64,000 nucleotides of DNA from Prevotellaceae bacterium UBA2448 (GTDB lineage: Bacteria > Bacteroidota > Bacteroidia > Bacteroidales > Bacteroidaceae), in contig DDQG01000018.1 of the NCBI GenBank assembly GCA_002342585.1, forward strand, positions 1-64,000, in the 5' to 3' direction. Made by a program: the position numbers and the translations under genes. The stretch's first letter is position 1, and each line of letters opens with the position of its first letter. Positions 31,779-40,756 of this stretch are shown here, piece by piece. The notes beneath the pieces were generated by a model. It was not told where the DNA came from, ran no database searches, and saw nothing but the letters and a program-made list of their open reading frames with translations.

Positions 31779-34322
31779 ATGAGAAAATACATTCTATCAC
31801 TTTGTATATTACTTTGTACTACACTTCCTTCAAAAGCAGTATTACAAGAAGAGTCATTGGCACGCACGCTTGGAGTGCTTCGTCTGGAACTATACAACAA
31901 CTGGAAAAAGCAGAAAGTATTCATGGCTCGGTATCAAGCGCAACAGGAAAATCAGCACAAGAAACTTGTTGCCTATATGCAACGCAGCGAGCAAATAAGT
32001 CTCATGCTTTATTCACAGAAAAGCGATTACGTGTTCGATATAGCATACTCTTGTCAGCAAGCCACAAAACTGCACGAAGAACTAAAGACAACCAACGTAC
32101 CCTACAACACCATACGCAACAGAATGCGTAATGAGATAGCTCGTTACGATAGTCTTATATATGCTCTCGAACAACTACCACCTGCAACTGGAAGAGCAAA
32201 GATTGAGCAGGAGAGCGTGGAAGACTCACTTATCATAAGCGTAACAGACACTTTGGGTGAGGATAGTATCGTCATCGGAACAGAACATGACACTCATGAA
32301 CCTTTTTTCATGAATGAACAGGGTATACAAGATCGTGAAAAATGTCTCATTTATGCAAAAGCTTTGCGTAACAACATTATCCGCATGTACAATAATGTTA
32401 GCCTCGACCAACGCTACTATAAACTTGTGTCGGACAAGGTAAACAAACTCAACAAATATGCCGAGAAGAAATACAAAGAACTACAGAAAAACATTTTTGT
32501 TCGCGGAGAACACAACTATCTAGGTGTTCTTTTCTCCATAAAACGTCAATGGGCGATGATTAAAATGGACTACAAGGAGAAATACACTCCTATCAAGGAG
32601 ACTGATGCCAGATACTCCGAATGGCGTGGTCCAGCCCTGCTTTTCTCGTCTGTTTTTATGGTATTCTACATCATAGTGGGCATGATAATAAGCTTTATTC
32701 TCATAAACATCATACCTAAGCGCTATCGTACCGAAAGCTATTATGCCAAACGTCCAGCAATAGTCACGGCATTAGGAGTACTGTTCTTCATCATAGCCAT
32801 ACTCATCATTCGCAACTCGCTTGACCGTAATGTTTTCCGCATGTCAACAGCACTTATGATTAACGTTGGTTGGCTCATTGAGGTAGTACTTATATCTATC
32901 ATATTCCGTCTGAGCAACGACCAGATACGCCCAAGCATGAAGATTTACATGCCATTTATCACGTTGTCATTCCTTGCCATAATGTTCCGCATCGTGCTCA
33001 TACCGAACAGCATGCTCATGACATTCCTACCGCCTATACTTCTAATATGTTCCATTTGGCAGATTTATACGGATTTCAAGAATCGTTCGAAACTGCCTTT
33101 CAGCGACAAGGTCTATTGCAGCATATCCACACTAGTTATAGTTTCTGCAACACTTAATTCATGGATGGGCTACAACATGTTTGCCGTTCAGCTTATCGTG
33201 TGGTGGTCATTCCAGTTGGCAGCAATCCATACTATCACCTGCATCTACGATATAATGAAGTGGTATCAGCACAGATTCATCGTTACCCGTATACGTCGAA
33301 ACGTTGATATACAGCTCTCCAATAAGGAGATTCTTACACGCGGAAAGAAGGGAGATTTCATATCATATACATGGCTCTATGACATGATTGAAATTGCCAT
33401 CTTACCAGTCGTATCTGTCATTTCCGTCATCGTATGTATAATCCTGGCTGCCGAGACATTTGAGATGACGGCATTCTGCCGAACCATATTCTTCACTAAC
33501 TTCATCGATGAAAAGGGCGTAATTCAAATATCATTATTTAAATTATGCCTCGTAGTAGCATGCTATTACATTTTTAAATACATCAACTACGCAACCCGTT
33601 CGTTCTATTTCTATTTCAAGCGCAGCTACAACGATAACAACCAAGGGTTCAACAAGACATTTGCACGCAATATCATACAGATTCTTGTATGGGGCACCTA
33701 TTTCATTGCAGCACTTGTACTTCTTAAGGTACCACGTCAGGGACTAGAAATCATCGGAGCTGGTCTTGCTTCAGGTTTAGGTTTTGCATCTCGCGGACTC
33801 CTCGAAAATTTCTTCTACGGCATCTCACTTATGAGCGGACGTGTACGTGTAGGCGACTACATCGAATGTGACGGTATCATTGGTAAAGTAGAAAGTATCA
33901 CTTATCAAAGCACACAGATAGTAACTCTTGATGGTTCGATCATCGCCTTCCTTAATTCTGCTCTCTTCAACAAGAACTTCAAGAACTTAACCAAAAACCA
34001 TCAATATGCCTTAGAAAAAATTCCTGTTGGAGTAGCTTATGGTAGTGATGTAAATAAAGTACGCCAGCACGTACTCGACGCTCTCAAACCTATCTGCACG
34101 AAAACTGAAGACGGCCGCGACATCATCAGCCCGGATCATCCACTAGAATTGGTTTTTTCTGGTTTTGGCGATAGCAGTGTTGACCTTGTTTTAAGAGCCT
34201 GGTTGCTCGTTGACCAGCAAATCCCATGGGTGGCAAAAGCACGTGAAATCATTTACAACACGCTCAATGAAAACGGCATAGAGATACCATTCCCTCAACG
34301 CGATCTTCACATCATTCAATAA
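31779..34322 (+). CDS. MscS-family mechanosensitive ion channel
   Basis: An 847-residue large MscS-type channel. A signal peptide (about 1-20) precedes a ~270-residue periplasmic helical domain, predicted coiled-coil, and then about ten transmembrane segments from residue ~290. The conserved pore-lining and beta-domain region starts with GLASGLGFASRGLLENFFYGISLM and continues with RVRVGDYIECDGIIGKVESITYQST and DGSIIAFLNSALFNKNFKN. Such channels release osmolytes on hypo-osmotic shock. The length is like that of MscK-type members, well above minimal MscS (about 286). The gene upstream is likely co-transcribed. Confidence 0.88.
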   Translation: MRKYILSLCILLCTTLPSKAVLQEESLARTLGVLRLELYNNWKKQKVFMARYQAQQENQHKKLVAYMQRSEQISLMLYSQKSDYVFDIAYSCQQATKLHEELKTTNVPYNTIRNRMRNEIARYDSLIYALEQLPPATGRAKIEQESVEDSLIISVTDTLGEDSIVIGTEHDTHEPFFMNEQGIQDREKCLIYAKALRNNIIRMYNNVSLDQRYYKLVSDKVNKLNKYAEKKYKELQKNIFVRGEHNYLGVLFSIKRQWAMIKMDYKEKYTPIKETDARYSEWRGPALLFSSVFMVFYIIVGMIISFILINIIPKRYRTESYYAKRPAIVTALGVLFFIIAILIIRNSLDRNVFRMSTALMINVGWLIEVVLISIIFRLSNDQIRPSMKIYMPFITLSFLAIMFRIVLIPNSMLMTFLPPILLICSIWQIYTDFKNRSKLPFSDKVYCSISTLVIVSATLNSWMGYNMFAVQLIVWWSFQLAAIHTITCIYDIMKWYQHRFIVTRIRRNVDIQLSNKEILTRGKKGDFISYTWLYDMIEIAILPVVSVISVIVCIILAAETFEMTAFCRTIFFTNFIDEKGVIQISLFKLCLVVACYYIFKYINYATRSFYFYFKRSYNDNNQGFNKTFARNIIQILVWGTYFIAALVLLKVPRQGLEIIGAGLASGLGFASRGLLENFFYGISLMSGRVRVGDYIECDGIIGKVESITYQSTQIVTLDGSIIAFLNSALFNKNFKNLTKNHQYALEKIPVGVAYGSDVNKVRQHVLDALKPICTKTEDGRDIISPDHPLELVFSGFGDSSVDLVLRAWLLVDQQIPWVAKAREIIYNTLNENGIEIPFPQRDLHIIQ

Positions 34323-34397
34323 CCCATTTATAGCATAGTAAATTAAGTAAAAACAAAAAAAACATCTTTTTTTTCAAAAAAAACATACATCATAGCA

Positions 34398-34425
34398 TTT
34401 GTATCTAAAAAAAGTGCTACATTTG
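34398..34425 (+). promoter_or_regulatory. Promoter of the TonB gene
   Basis: TTTG at 34398-34401, a 16-nt spacer and TACATTTG at 34418-34425. The -7 element matches the consensus exactly, though the spacing is slightly short. Confidence 0.55.
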
Positions 34426-34466
34426 CGACAAAAGCGTACAATAACTAACAACAATCTATAATACTT

Positions 34467-35180
34467 ATGGAAATCAAAAAATCACAAAGAGCAGATCTTG
34501 AAAGTCAGAAAAGTACTGGTCTTCTCATCGGCTACATAGTGACACTCGCAGCTATTTTCGTAGCTTTTGAGTACACTACACGTGACTATGTAGAAACCGA
34601 CCAAGTCTACTCTACCTCTTCATTCGTATCAGAAGAAGAAGTAGTTCCTATCACACAACCAATCTTCACAGCAGCCCCGCCTCCACCAGCAGAAGCTCCT
34701 CAGGTTGCTGAAATCCTTGACATCGTTGACAACAACACAGAAATCCAAGAAGAGGAAATTCAGTCAACAGAATCAACTACTGAAGCAGTTTCAGGTCCAG
34801 TAGCACACGTAAGCGGTCCTGCAATGGGTCCTCCAGCTGCCACTCAGGAAGAAGGAGACGAGGGTGAAGTATTTGAAATTGTAGAACAGAACCCAATGTT
34901 CCCTGGAGGTAACGAAGCTTTAATGAAGTGGTTAAGCAAAAACCTTAAATACCCAGCTTCAGCTCAGGAAAATGGAATTCAAGGACGTGTGCTCGTTCAG
35001 TTCGTAGTAAACAAAGATGGCTCAATTGTAGAACCCAAGGTTCTGCGCTCGGTGGATCCCGCACTTGACAAAGAAGCTCTCCGAGTAGTATCTACAATGC
35101 CTAAATGGCAACCAGGAAAGCAACGCGGAAAGACAGTACGTGTAAGATTTACTCTCCCTGTTACATTCCGACTCATGTAA
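34467..35180 (+). CDS. TonB energy-transducing protein
   Basis: A 237-residue TonB. One N-terminal transmembrane segment (residues ~18-37, LLIGYIVTLAAIFVAFEY) is followed by a periplasmic linker with APPPPAEAP and acidic runs, then the C-terminal TonB domain (~150-237): NPMFPGGNEALMKWLSKNLKYP and IQGRVLVQFVVNKDGSI. It couples the proton gradient, through ExbB/ExbD, to outer-membrane receptors. The exb genes lie 2.2 kb downstream, separated by unrelated genes. It is monocistronic: a promoter lies before it and a strong terminator after it. Confidence 0.9.
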   Translation: MEIKKSQRADLESQKSTGLLIGYIVTLAAIFVAFEYTTRDYVETDQVYSTSSFVSEEEVVPITQPIFTAAPPPPAEAPQVAEILDIVDNNTEIQEEEIQSTESTTEAVSGPVAHVSGPAMGPPAATQEEGDEGEVFEIVEQNPMFPGGNEALMKWLSKNLKYPASAQENGIQGRVLVQFVVNKDGSIVEPKVLRSVDPALDKEALRVVSTMPKWQPGKQRGKTVRVRFTLPVTFRLM

Positions 35181-35204
35181 TTAACAAAACAGAAACAAAT
35201 ACAA

Positions 35205-35240
35205 AGAGAGAGTGTATCAGCCGATACACTCTCTCTTTTC
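35205..35240 (+). terminator. Intrinsic terminator of the TonB gene
   Basis: A perfect 14-bp stem (35205-35218 with 35223-35236, GAGAGAGTGTATC-type) closes a 4-nt loop and is followed by TTTT. Confidence 0.9.
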
Positions 35241-35258
35241 TTCAACATAAACAACTCT

Positions 35259-36227
35259 ATGTCAAGACAACTCTGCCAAATAGACACACTTATCGAAGCT
35301 GTCAATAACGCACTACCACAAATACCTTTTCCAACCGCTCCTACCCAACTATACGAGCCTATTCGCTATGCACTTTCTGCAGGAGGAAAACGCATACGTC
35401 CAGTACTAATGCTTATGGCATACAATCTATACAAGGACGAACCTGCAAGCATTATGCAACAAGCACTCGCTCTGGAAACATACCATAACTTCACGTTGCT
35501 ACACGATGATCTTATCGACAAAAGTGATCTTAGGCGAGGCAAACCAACCGTTCACAAAAAATGGGATGAAAATACAGCTATTCTCTCTGGAGACACCATG
35601 CTAGCATATGCCTACAAACTTTTCGGCAACAACTCCGCAACATCTGACTTCATCAATGCTACACTTGGAGTGCTCGAAGGGGAAGAAATAGACATTGAAT
35701 TTGAAACTCGCAATGATGTAAGCGAAGCTGAATACATGGAAATGATACGTCTAAAAACCTCGCTATTGCTTGCATATGCACTAAAAATAGGTGCAAAATT
35801 GGCTGAAGCACCCGAGACAGACCAATATCACCTTTATCAGTTTGGAGAAAAAATGGGATTAGCCTTTCAGGTACAAGACGATTTACTTGATGTCTATGCG
35901 GACAGTAATGTCTTCAAGAAAAAACTGGGTGGAGATATTGTTGAAAACAAAAAAACTTACTTACTTATTCAGGCCTTAAATCGTGCCGATGCAGCAACAC
36001 AAATTGAGTTAAATTGTTGGCTCAAGAAAACGGGGGAAGATTCAGAGAAAAAAATAGAAGCAGTAACAAATATTTATAATAAACTTGACATACCAACAAT
36101 TACTCAACAACGCATCGAAGGACTTTTCAAAGAGTCTATTTCGCACCTTGATCAGGTAGCTCTTCCTGAAGAAATCAAAAACCAACTGCATCACTTTGCT
36201 AAGCGTTTAATGGGTCGAGACCACTAA
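35259..36227 (+). CDS. Polyprenyl diphosphate synthase
   Basis: A 322-residue trans-isoprenyl diphosphate synthase that condenses allylic diphosphates with isopentenyl diphosphate. The first aspartate-rich motif DDLID (83-87) is preceded by LSAGGKRIRPVL, and the second is QVQDDLLDVY (about 205-214). GGDIVENKKT follows. Length and motifs fit a farnesyl/geranylgeranyl-type enzyme (ispA/idsA group), with product length not determinable. It is followed 29 bp later by a TatD-type gene. Confidence 0.9.
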   Translation: MSRQLCQIDTLIEAVNNALPQIPFPTAPTQLYEPIRYALSAGGKRIRPVLMLMAYNLYKDEPASIMQQALALETYHNFTLLHDDLIDKSDLRRGKPTVHKKWDENTAILSGDTMLAYAYKLFGNNSATSDFINATLGVLEGEEIDIEFETRNDVSEAEYMEMIRLKTSLLLAYALKIGAKLAEAPETDQYHLYQFGEKMGLAFQVQDDLLDVYADSNVFKKKLGGDIVENKKTYLLIQALNRADAATQIELNCWLKKTGEDSEKKIEAVTNIYNKLDIPTITQQRIEGLFKESISHLDQVALPEEIKNQLHHFAKRLMGRDH

Positions 36228-36256
36228 TATATATAATATATAATGTATAAAATAAA

Positions 36257-37051
36257 ATGATTGACACCCACTCCCATATAGATGGATCCGAATTCGCAGA
36301 CGACCTTGATGCCACCATTGAACGTGCACGCCAAGCAGGCATCGAAAAAATATTCGTACCAGCTATATGCAAAGCTGACATATCTCACCTGCTAAGCGTC
36401 TGTAGTAGCTACCCCAACTATCTCTATCCAATGATAGGACTCCACCCTGAAAATATCATGGATGAAGACTACCACAACGTGCTCCAATACATGGAACAGC
36501 AACTACAACAATCGCTTGCCGACCAAACTGCGACACAGTTTATCGCTATAGGTGAAGTGGGACTTGACCTTTACTGGGATGACACACACTTAGAAGAACA
36601 ACTCGAAGTGTTTGAGACCCAAATACAATGGGCCAATAAATACCATTTACCTCTGATGATACATTGTCGCAACGCCCACTCTCATCTAATCCAAATAATG
36701 GAAAAATACCGCAGCGAAAATCTTACAGGAGTGTTCCACTGTTTTACAGGCACGGAACAAGAAGCACACGAGATGCTCAGTTTTCCCGGTTTTTGTTTAG
36801 GTATAGGCGGTGTACTCACATTTAAAAAATCAAAACTACCATTTGTATTACAGAATGCCGTGCCACTAAGTCGCATTGTACTTGAAACAGATTCTCCATA
36901 TATGGCACCAGTTCCTCATAGGGGCAAACGAAACGAAAGTGCATACATTATTGAAATAGCCAAAGAACTTTCAACACTCTACGATAAATCTTTAAATGAA
37001 ATCGATAGAATAACTACAGAAAATGCCATTAGAATCTTCAGAAAAGTCTAA
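36257..37051 (+). CDS. tatD: TatD-family metal-dependent hydrolase
   Basis: A 264-residue TIM-barrel metallohydrolase. Ligands are seen in MIDTHSHID, GEVGLDLYW, HCRNAH, HCFTG and ETDSPYMAPVPHRGKRNES. These proteins have 3'-5' DNase activity in other bacteria and are also linked to D-aminoacyl-tRNA hydrolysis. It is probably co-transcribed with the polyprenyl synthase. The tRNA-Ser gene lies 130 bp downstream. Confidence 0.9.
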   Translation: MIDTHSHIDGSEFADDLDATIERARQAGIEKIFVPAICKADISHLLSVCSSYPNYLYPMIGLHPENIMDEDYHNVLQYMEQQLQQSLADQTATQFIAIGEVGLDLYWDDTHLEEQLEVFETQIQWANKYHLPLMIHCRNAHSHLIQIMEKYRSENLTGVFHCFTGTEQEAHEMLSFPGFCLGIGGVLTFKKSKLPFVLQNAVPLSRIVLETDSPYMAPVPHRGKRNESAYIIEIAKELSTLYDKSLNEIDRITTENAIRIFRKV

Positions 37052-37131
37052 AATAATACAAAAAAACAGTTTTTTTTCTGCATTTTTTCATTTTTCTTGA
37101 AAAATACGATACTCGCTAAATAAAAAATAGT

Positions 37132-37139
37132 TATTTTTG
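37132..37139 (+). promoter_or_regulatory. -7 promoter element of the tRNA-Ser gene
   Basis: TATTTTTG fits TAnnTTTG, 39 bp before the tRNA. No convincing -33 element is visible. Confidence 0.4.
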
Positions 37140-37178
37140 TGCGAATATTGTAGAAACTACAGAAAACACAGGCTGCCT

Positions 37179-37266
37179 GGAGAGATGCTCGAGTGGCTGA
37201 AGAGGCACGCCTGGAAAGCGTGTAAACGTCAAAAGCGTTTCGGGGGTTCGAATCCCCCTCTCTCCG
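37179..37266 (+). tRNA. tRNA-Ser(GGA)
   Basis: An 88-nt tRNA. The acceptor strands GGAGAGA (37179-37185) and TCTCTCC (37259-37265) pair perfectly, with discriminator G37266. The anticodon arm CACGC-CTGGAAA-GCGTG gives anticodon GGA. A long variable arm and a T-loop GTTCGAATC are present. CCA is not encoded. It reads UCC and UCU serine codons. Confidence 0.95.
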
Positions 37267-37362
37267 CTTAAATAAGAAACATAAAAGACCATACAAAACA
37301 CTTATAATACAAAAAACTTAAACAAACAAACAAACAATTATTAATCTTAAATTTTCAACACA

Positions 37363-38187
37363 ATGAAAAAAGTTTTTGCAATCATTGCATTGATGGGTGT
37401 GTTTACTTTTGGTATGACACAGTCAGTATTGGCACAAGACGAAGCAGAAGCAACTGAACAAGTAGATTCTGCAGCAGTAGATTCAGCAGCTGTTGACTCA
37501 GTAGCTCCAGCAGCAGTTGACGAACCAGTAGAATCAGAGCCAGAGGAAGCTGGTATGTACAAAACAATCAAGACAAAGTTCATCGAAGGTTCTGCAGGCT
37601 TCATGGCCCTCGTAGCAATCGCTCTTGTACTCGGTCTTGCATTCTGTATCGAGCGTATCATCTACCTCTCACTCTCAAAGGTTAACACAGACAAAATGAT
37701 TGAAGACATCGAAGACGCACTTCTGAAGAAAGGCGACCTCGAAGCAGCAAAGGCAATCGCTCGCGACACTCGCGGTCCTATCGCTTCTATCTTCTATCAG
37801 GGTCTTACCCGTCTTAACGACGGTGCTGACGCAGTAGAAAAGTCAGTAGTTGCTTATGGTGCAGTTCAGGCATCTAACCTCGAGAAAGGTTGTTCTTGGA
37901 TTACATTGTTCATCGGTATGGCTCCATCACTCGGATTCCTCGGTACAGTCATCGGTATGGTTCAGGCATTCGACGATATCCAGCAGGCAGGTGATATCTC
38001 TCCGACAGTCGTTGCGGGAGGTATGAAGGTTGCCCTCTTGACTACCCTCTTCGGTATCGTCGTTGCCCTCATCCTTCAGTTATTCTACAACTACATTCTT
38101 GCAGAAATCGAAGCTATGACAGCTAAGATGGAAGACTCAACAATCTCACTGCTTGACATCGTTGCTAAGTATAGCTTCAAGAAGTAA
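37363..38187 (+). CDS. exbB: ExbB/TolQ/MotA-family proton channel
   Basis: A 274-residue inner-membrane proton channel subunit that powers TonB with ExbD. It has a cleavable-type signal (MKKVFAIIALMGVFTFGMTQSVLA), an Ala/Val/Asp-rich linker, and three membrane helices (about 83-105, 185-205 and 225-245). The conserved core includes APSLGFLGTVIGMVQAF and GGMKVALLTTLFGIVVAL. Codons are strongly biased (for example GGT, CTC, ATC), which suggests high expression. It heads the exb operon. Confidence 0.93.
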   Translation: MKKVFAIIALMGVFTFGMTQSVLAQDEAEATEQVDSAAVDSAAVDSVAPAAVDEPVESEPEEAGMYKTIKTKFIEGSAGFMALVAIALVLGLAFCIERIIYLSLSKVNTDKMIEDIEDALLKKGDLEAAKAIARDTRGPIASIFYQGLTRLNDGADAVEKSVVAYGAVQASNLEKGCSWITLFIGMAPSLGFLGTVIGMVQAFDDIQQAGDISPTVVAGGMKVALLTTLFGIVVALILQLFYNYILAEIEAMTAKMEDSTISLLDIVAKYSFKK

Positions 38188-38289
38188 TTAAGTTACCACG
38201 GCTTTTTAAAAATTGGCTGTCAGCCATTTACAGCAAAAGACCAAAACAACTTTAATTATAACTTAAAACCTAAAAAAGAAGACTATACT

Positions 38290-38763
38290 ATGGTAGAAAA
38301 AATTTCAAAATACACCCTTTGGGCAGGTATGGGTATCAGTATCCTGATTCTCCTCCTCTTCTTCGCAATCGGTTACGACCGTCCATACGAAGAGAACCCA
38401 AAGTTCACAGATCCAATGCTCACTGACCTATTGCTGATCTGGACATACTTCCTCGTATTCGCTGCAATTGTGGTAACTATCTGGAGCCTTATCCACGGAG
38501 CTACTACAAAGGGTACAGGCACAATGAAAGAGACAGGTCTTGTTGCCCGCTGTGGCGCAATCTCTTGGGGTATCACAATCTGCTCGCTCATCTGTGGTGC
38601 AATCATCGGATTCATATGCAAAGACGAAAGCATGCTTATCAACGGTAAGGACTGGAACGACCCATTCGACATCATCATCACAGATATGTCTCTGGTCAGC
38701 ATCCTCGTACTTCTCATCGTTACCATCTGTGCCACTATCTACAGCATGGTAGGAAAGAAATAA
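38290..38763 (+). CDS. Four-TM protein of the ExbB-ExbD operon
   Basis: A 157-residue integral membrane protein with four hydrophobic segments: about 9-28, 48-68, 88-110 and 128-154. The only conserved-looking feature is the loop HGATTKGTGTMKETG. I do not know a function. It lies between exbB and the first exbD, a position that I recall being occupied by such a protein in Bacteroidetes TonB operons, so an accessory role in the energising complex is plausible. Confidence 0.7.
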   Translation: MVEKISKYTLWAGMGISILILLLFFAIGYDRPYEENPKFTDPMLTDLLLIWTYFLVFAAIVVTIWSLIHGATTKGTGTMKETGLVARCGAISWGITICSLICGAIIGFICKDESMLINGKDWNDPFDIIITDMSLVSILVLLIVTICATIYSMVGKK

Positions 38764-38794
38764 TTACAATAACCTCTAAAGCCGAGCAAACAAT

Positions 38795-39385
38795 ATGGGA
38801 AAGAAAAGAAAAATGCCAGGATTGAACACCAGTTCAACAGCCGACATCTCATTCATGTTGCTCATCTTCTTCCTTGTAACTACATCTATGGATACAGACC
38901 AGGGACTTGGACGAACCCTGCCGAAGCCACCAGAGGATGATCAGTTAAACAATGAAATCAAGGTTAAGGAACGTAACATTTTGAACATCCGTATTAATAA
39001 AGATAACTACGTGATGATTGGAGATGATTACGCAAGCCTTTCCGATGTGAAGGAGAGAGCCAAAGAGTTTATTAAGAACGAAAACAACAGACCAAATCTG
39101 CCAGAACTCAAGCCAAAGAAAATCAAGGGACTTGGTAAGACAATGATGGTTACAGAAAACCACGTCATATCAGTTCAGACCGACCGCGGCACTGATTATG
39201 GAGTTTACTTCATGGTTCAGGATGCACTGGTAGCAGCCTACAACGAACTGCGCGATGAATTGGCAAAGGAAGAATTCGGATACAAATTCGAGTATTTGAC
39301 TGATGACCAGAAAAAAGCCATTCGTGAAGTATATCCACAGAAGATATCAGAGGCTGAACCTAAAAAATATGGAGGACAACAATAA
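38795..39385 (+). CDS. exbD: ExbD/TolR-family biopolymer transport protein (first copy)
   Basis: A 196-residue ExbD. The N-terminal cytoplasmic NTSSTADISFMLLIFFLVTTSMD contains the pore aspartate of the single membrane helix. The periplasmic domain is longer than in classical ExbD (about 140) and holds a charged insertion (KPKKIKGLGKTM). With ExbB it converts proton flow to TonB motion. Its stop overlaps the next start by one base (TAATG). Confidence 0.9.
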   Translation: MGKKRKMPGLNTSSTADISFMLLIFFLVTTSMDTDQGLGRTLPKPPEDDQLNNEIKVKERNILNIRINKDNYVMIGDDYASLSDVKERAKEFIKNENNRPNLPELKPKKIKGLGKTMMVTENHVISVQTDRGTDYGVYFMVQDALVAAYNELRDELAKEEFGYKFEYLTDDQKKAIREVYPQKISEAEPKKYGGQQ

Positions 39386-39852
39386 TGAGTAGATTTAACA
39401 AAGGCGGAGGCAAAGAAATGCCTGAGATGAACACCTCATCTCTCCCTGACTTGATTTTCTCCATTCTGTTCTTCTTCATGATGGTTACAACGATGCGTGA
39501 GGTAACACTAATGGTTAAATTCGACAAGCCTGTGGGAACACAACTTGAAAAATTAGCTCGTAAATCATGTACTTCATTCATCTACATTGGACAACCAATT
39601 GAAAATCTTAGGTCGCAATTTGGTTCTGCACATCGTATCCAGCTGAACGACAAATTTGCCGAACCACAGGAAGTGTACGACTACATCACAGTAGAGCGTG
39701 GAGACCTTGCCGAAGTTGACAAGCCATTCTTCACAGTTTCGCTGAAAGTCGATCACCACACCCCAATGGGTATCATCACCGACGTAAAGCAAATTCTTCG
39801 TAAGGCATACGCCCTGAAGATTGTCTATTCAGCCAACAAACCACGTGAATAG
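39385..39852 (+). CDS. exbD: ExbD/TolR-family biopolymer transport protein (second copy)
   Basis: A 155-residue second ExbD with the motif NTSSLPDLIFSILFFFMMVTTMRE: the aspartate sits in the membrane helix, as in copy one. The periplasmic domain includes YIGQPIENLRSQFG and GIITDVKQILRKAY. Two ExbD paralogues in tandem suggest a heteromeric pore ring. It is translationally coupled to copy one and is the last gene of the operon. Confidence 0.9.
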   Translation: MSRFNKGGGKEMPEMNTSSLPDLIFSILFFFMMVTTMREVTLMVKFDKPVGTQLEKLARKSCTSFIYIGQPIENLRSQFGSAHRIQLNDKFAEPQEVYDYITVERGDLAEVDKPFFTVSLKVDHHTPMGIITDVKQILRKAYALKIVYSANKPRE

Positions 39853-39872
39853 AATTTATTCATTTATAAAAA

Positions 39873-39904
39873 AGTCTTCATACAAATTGTATGGAGGCTT
39901 TTTT
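39873..39904 (+). terminator. Intrinsic terminator of the exb operon
   Basis: A 12-bp stem (39873-39884 with 39888-39899, including G-U pairs), a 3-nt loop, then a T run. It can also serve the convergent methylase gene. Confidence 0.8.
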
Positions 39905-39926
39905 ATTATAAGTAGAATTTAATGAA

Positions 39927-40691
39927 TTATCTTCTTCTAAATTCTGCACATATAATAGCAGTAGCAATAGCTACATTAAGGGATTCTGCAGTGGTAGAAC
40001 CCAAAGGAAAAGAAGGTATATAAAGACGTTGGGTTACATAAGAAGCAATAGCAGGACTAATTCCATTACCTTCATTACCCATAATTACGATGCCGTTACG
40101 AGAAAGTGAAACATCATAAAGAGAAGGCGCAGAAAGAAAAGTACCGTAAATTGGTATATCGCTATTCTGAAGAGCAGAAAGACACTCTTTAATATCTATA
40201 TAATGTACACGTACACGAGATAAACTTCCCATTGTAGCTTGAACAGTTTTAGGGCCATAGACATCTGCTGTAGTATGTGAACAATATATATGACGAATTC
40301 CAAACCAATCAGCCACGCGGATAATAGTACCAAGATTTCCTGGATTCTGTACGTCATCAAGTACAAGACAGAGGTCTGAAGCCGCCGCTTCAGAAAGCGG
40401 TGTATCATCTTTTTGCTGTTCAAAGACAGCGAGCACCAATTGAGGTGTCTCTTGTGCACTAATCCGACAAAGTTCTTCATTAGTGATTATATCATAATCA
40501 ACAGGGAAAAAAGAAGAGAATTGACGATTGTCAGAAAACCATTGTTCTGTAGCTGCAATATAACGGGCTTTGAAACACGGCAATAAATCTGCAACAAGCT
40601 TTTTGCCTTCTGCAACAAACACTCCATCTGCTGTACGTTGTTTTTTTTGTGCAAGCGAACGAATATACTTTATTTTATTCTTAGATAACAT
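39927..40691 (-). CDS. TrmH/SpoU-family RNA 2'-O-methyltransferase
   Basis: A 254-residue SPOUT methyltransferase with the N-terminal RNA-binding domain (KIKYIRSLAQKKQR, then FVAEGKKLVADLL). The SAM-binding knot motifs are VLDDVQNPGNLGTIIR, IVIMGNEGNGIS and IPSFPLGSTTAESLNVA. It modifies rRNA or tRNA ribose; the target cannot be named. Divergent from tamL, with a 65-bp gap, an arrangement that I recall from other Bacteroidetes. Confidence 0.9.
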   Translation of the reverse strand: MLSKNKIKYIRSLAQKKQRTADGVFVAEGKKLVADLLPCFKARYIAATEQWFSDNRQFSSFFPVDYDIITNEELCRISAQETPQLVLAVFEQQKDDTPLSEAAASDLCLVLDDVQNPGNLGTIIRVADWFGIRHIYCSHTTADVYGPKTVQATMGSLSRVRVHYIDIKECLSALQNSDIPIYGTFLSAPSLYDVSLSRNGIVIMGNEGNGISPAIASYVTQRLYIPSFPLGSTTAESLNVAIATAIICAEFRRR

Positions 40692-40756
40692 AAAAATAAT
40701 CTATTGGGCAAAGATACAAAGAAAATGAAAAAATGTGTGTACATTTGTACAATTTT

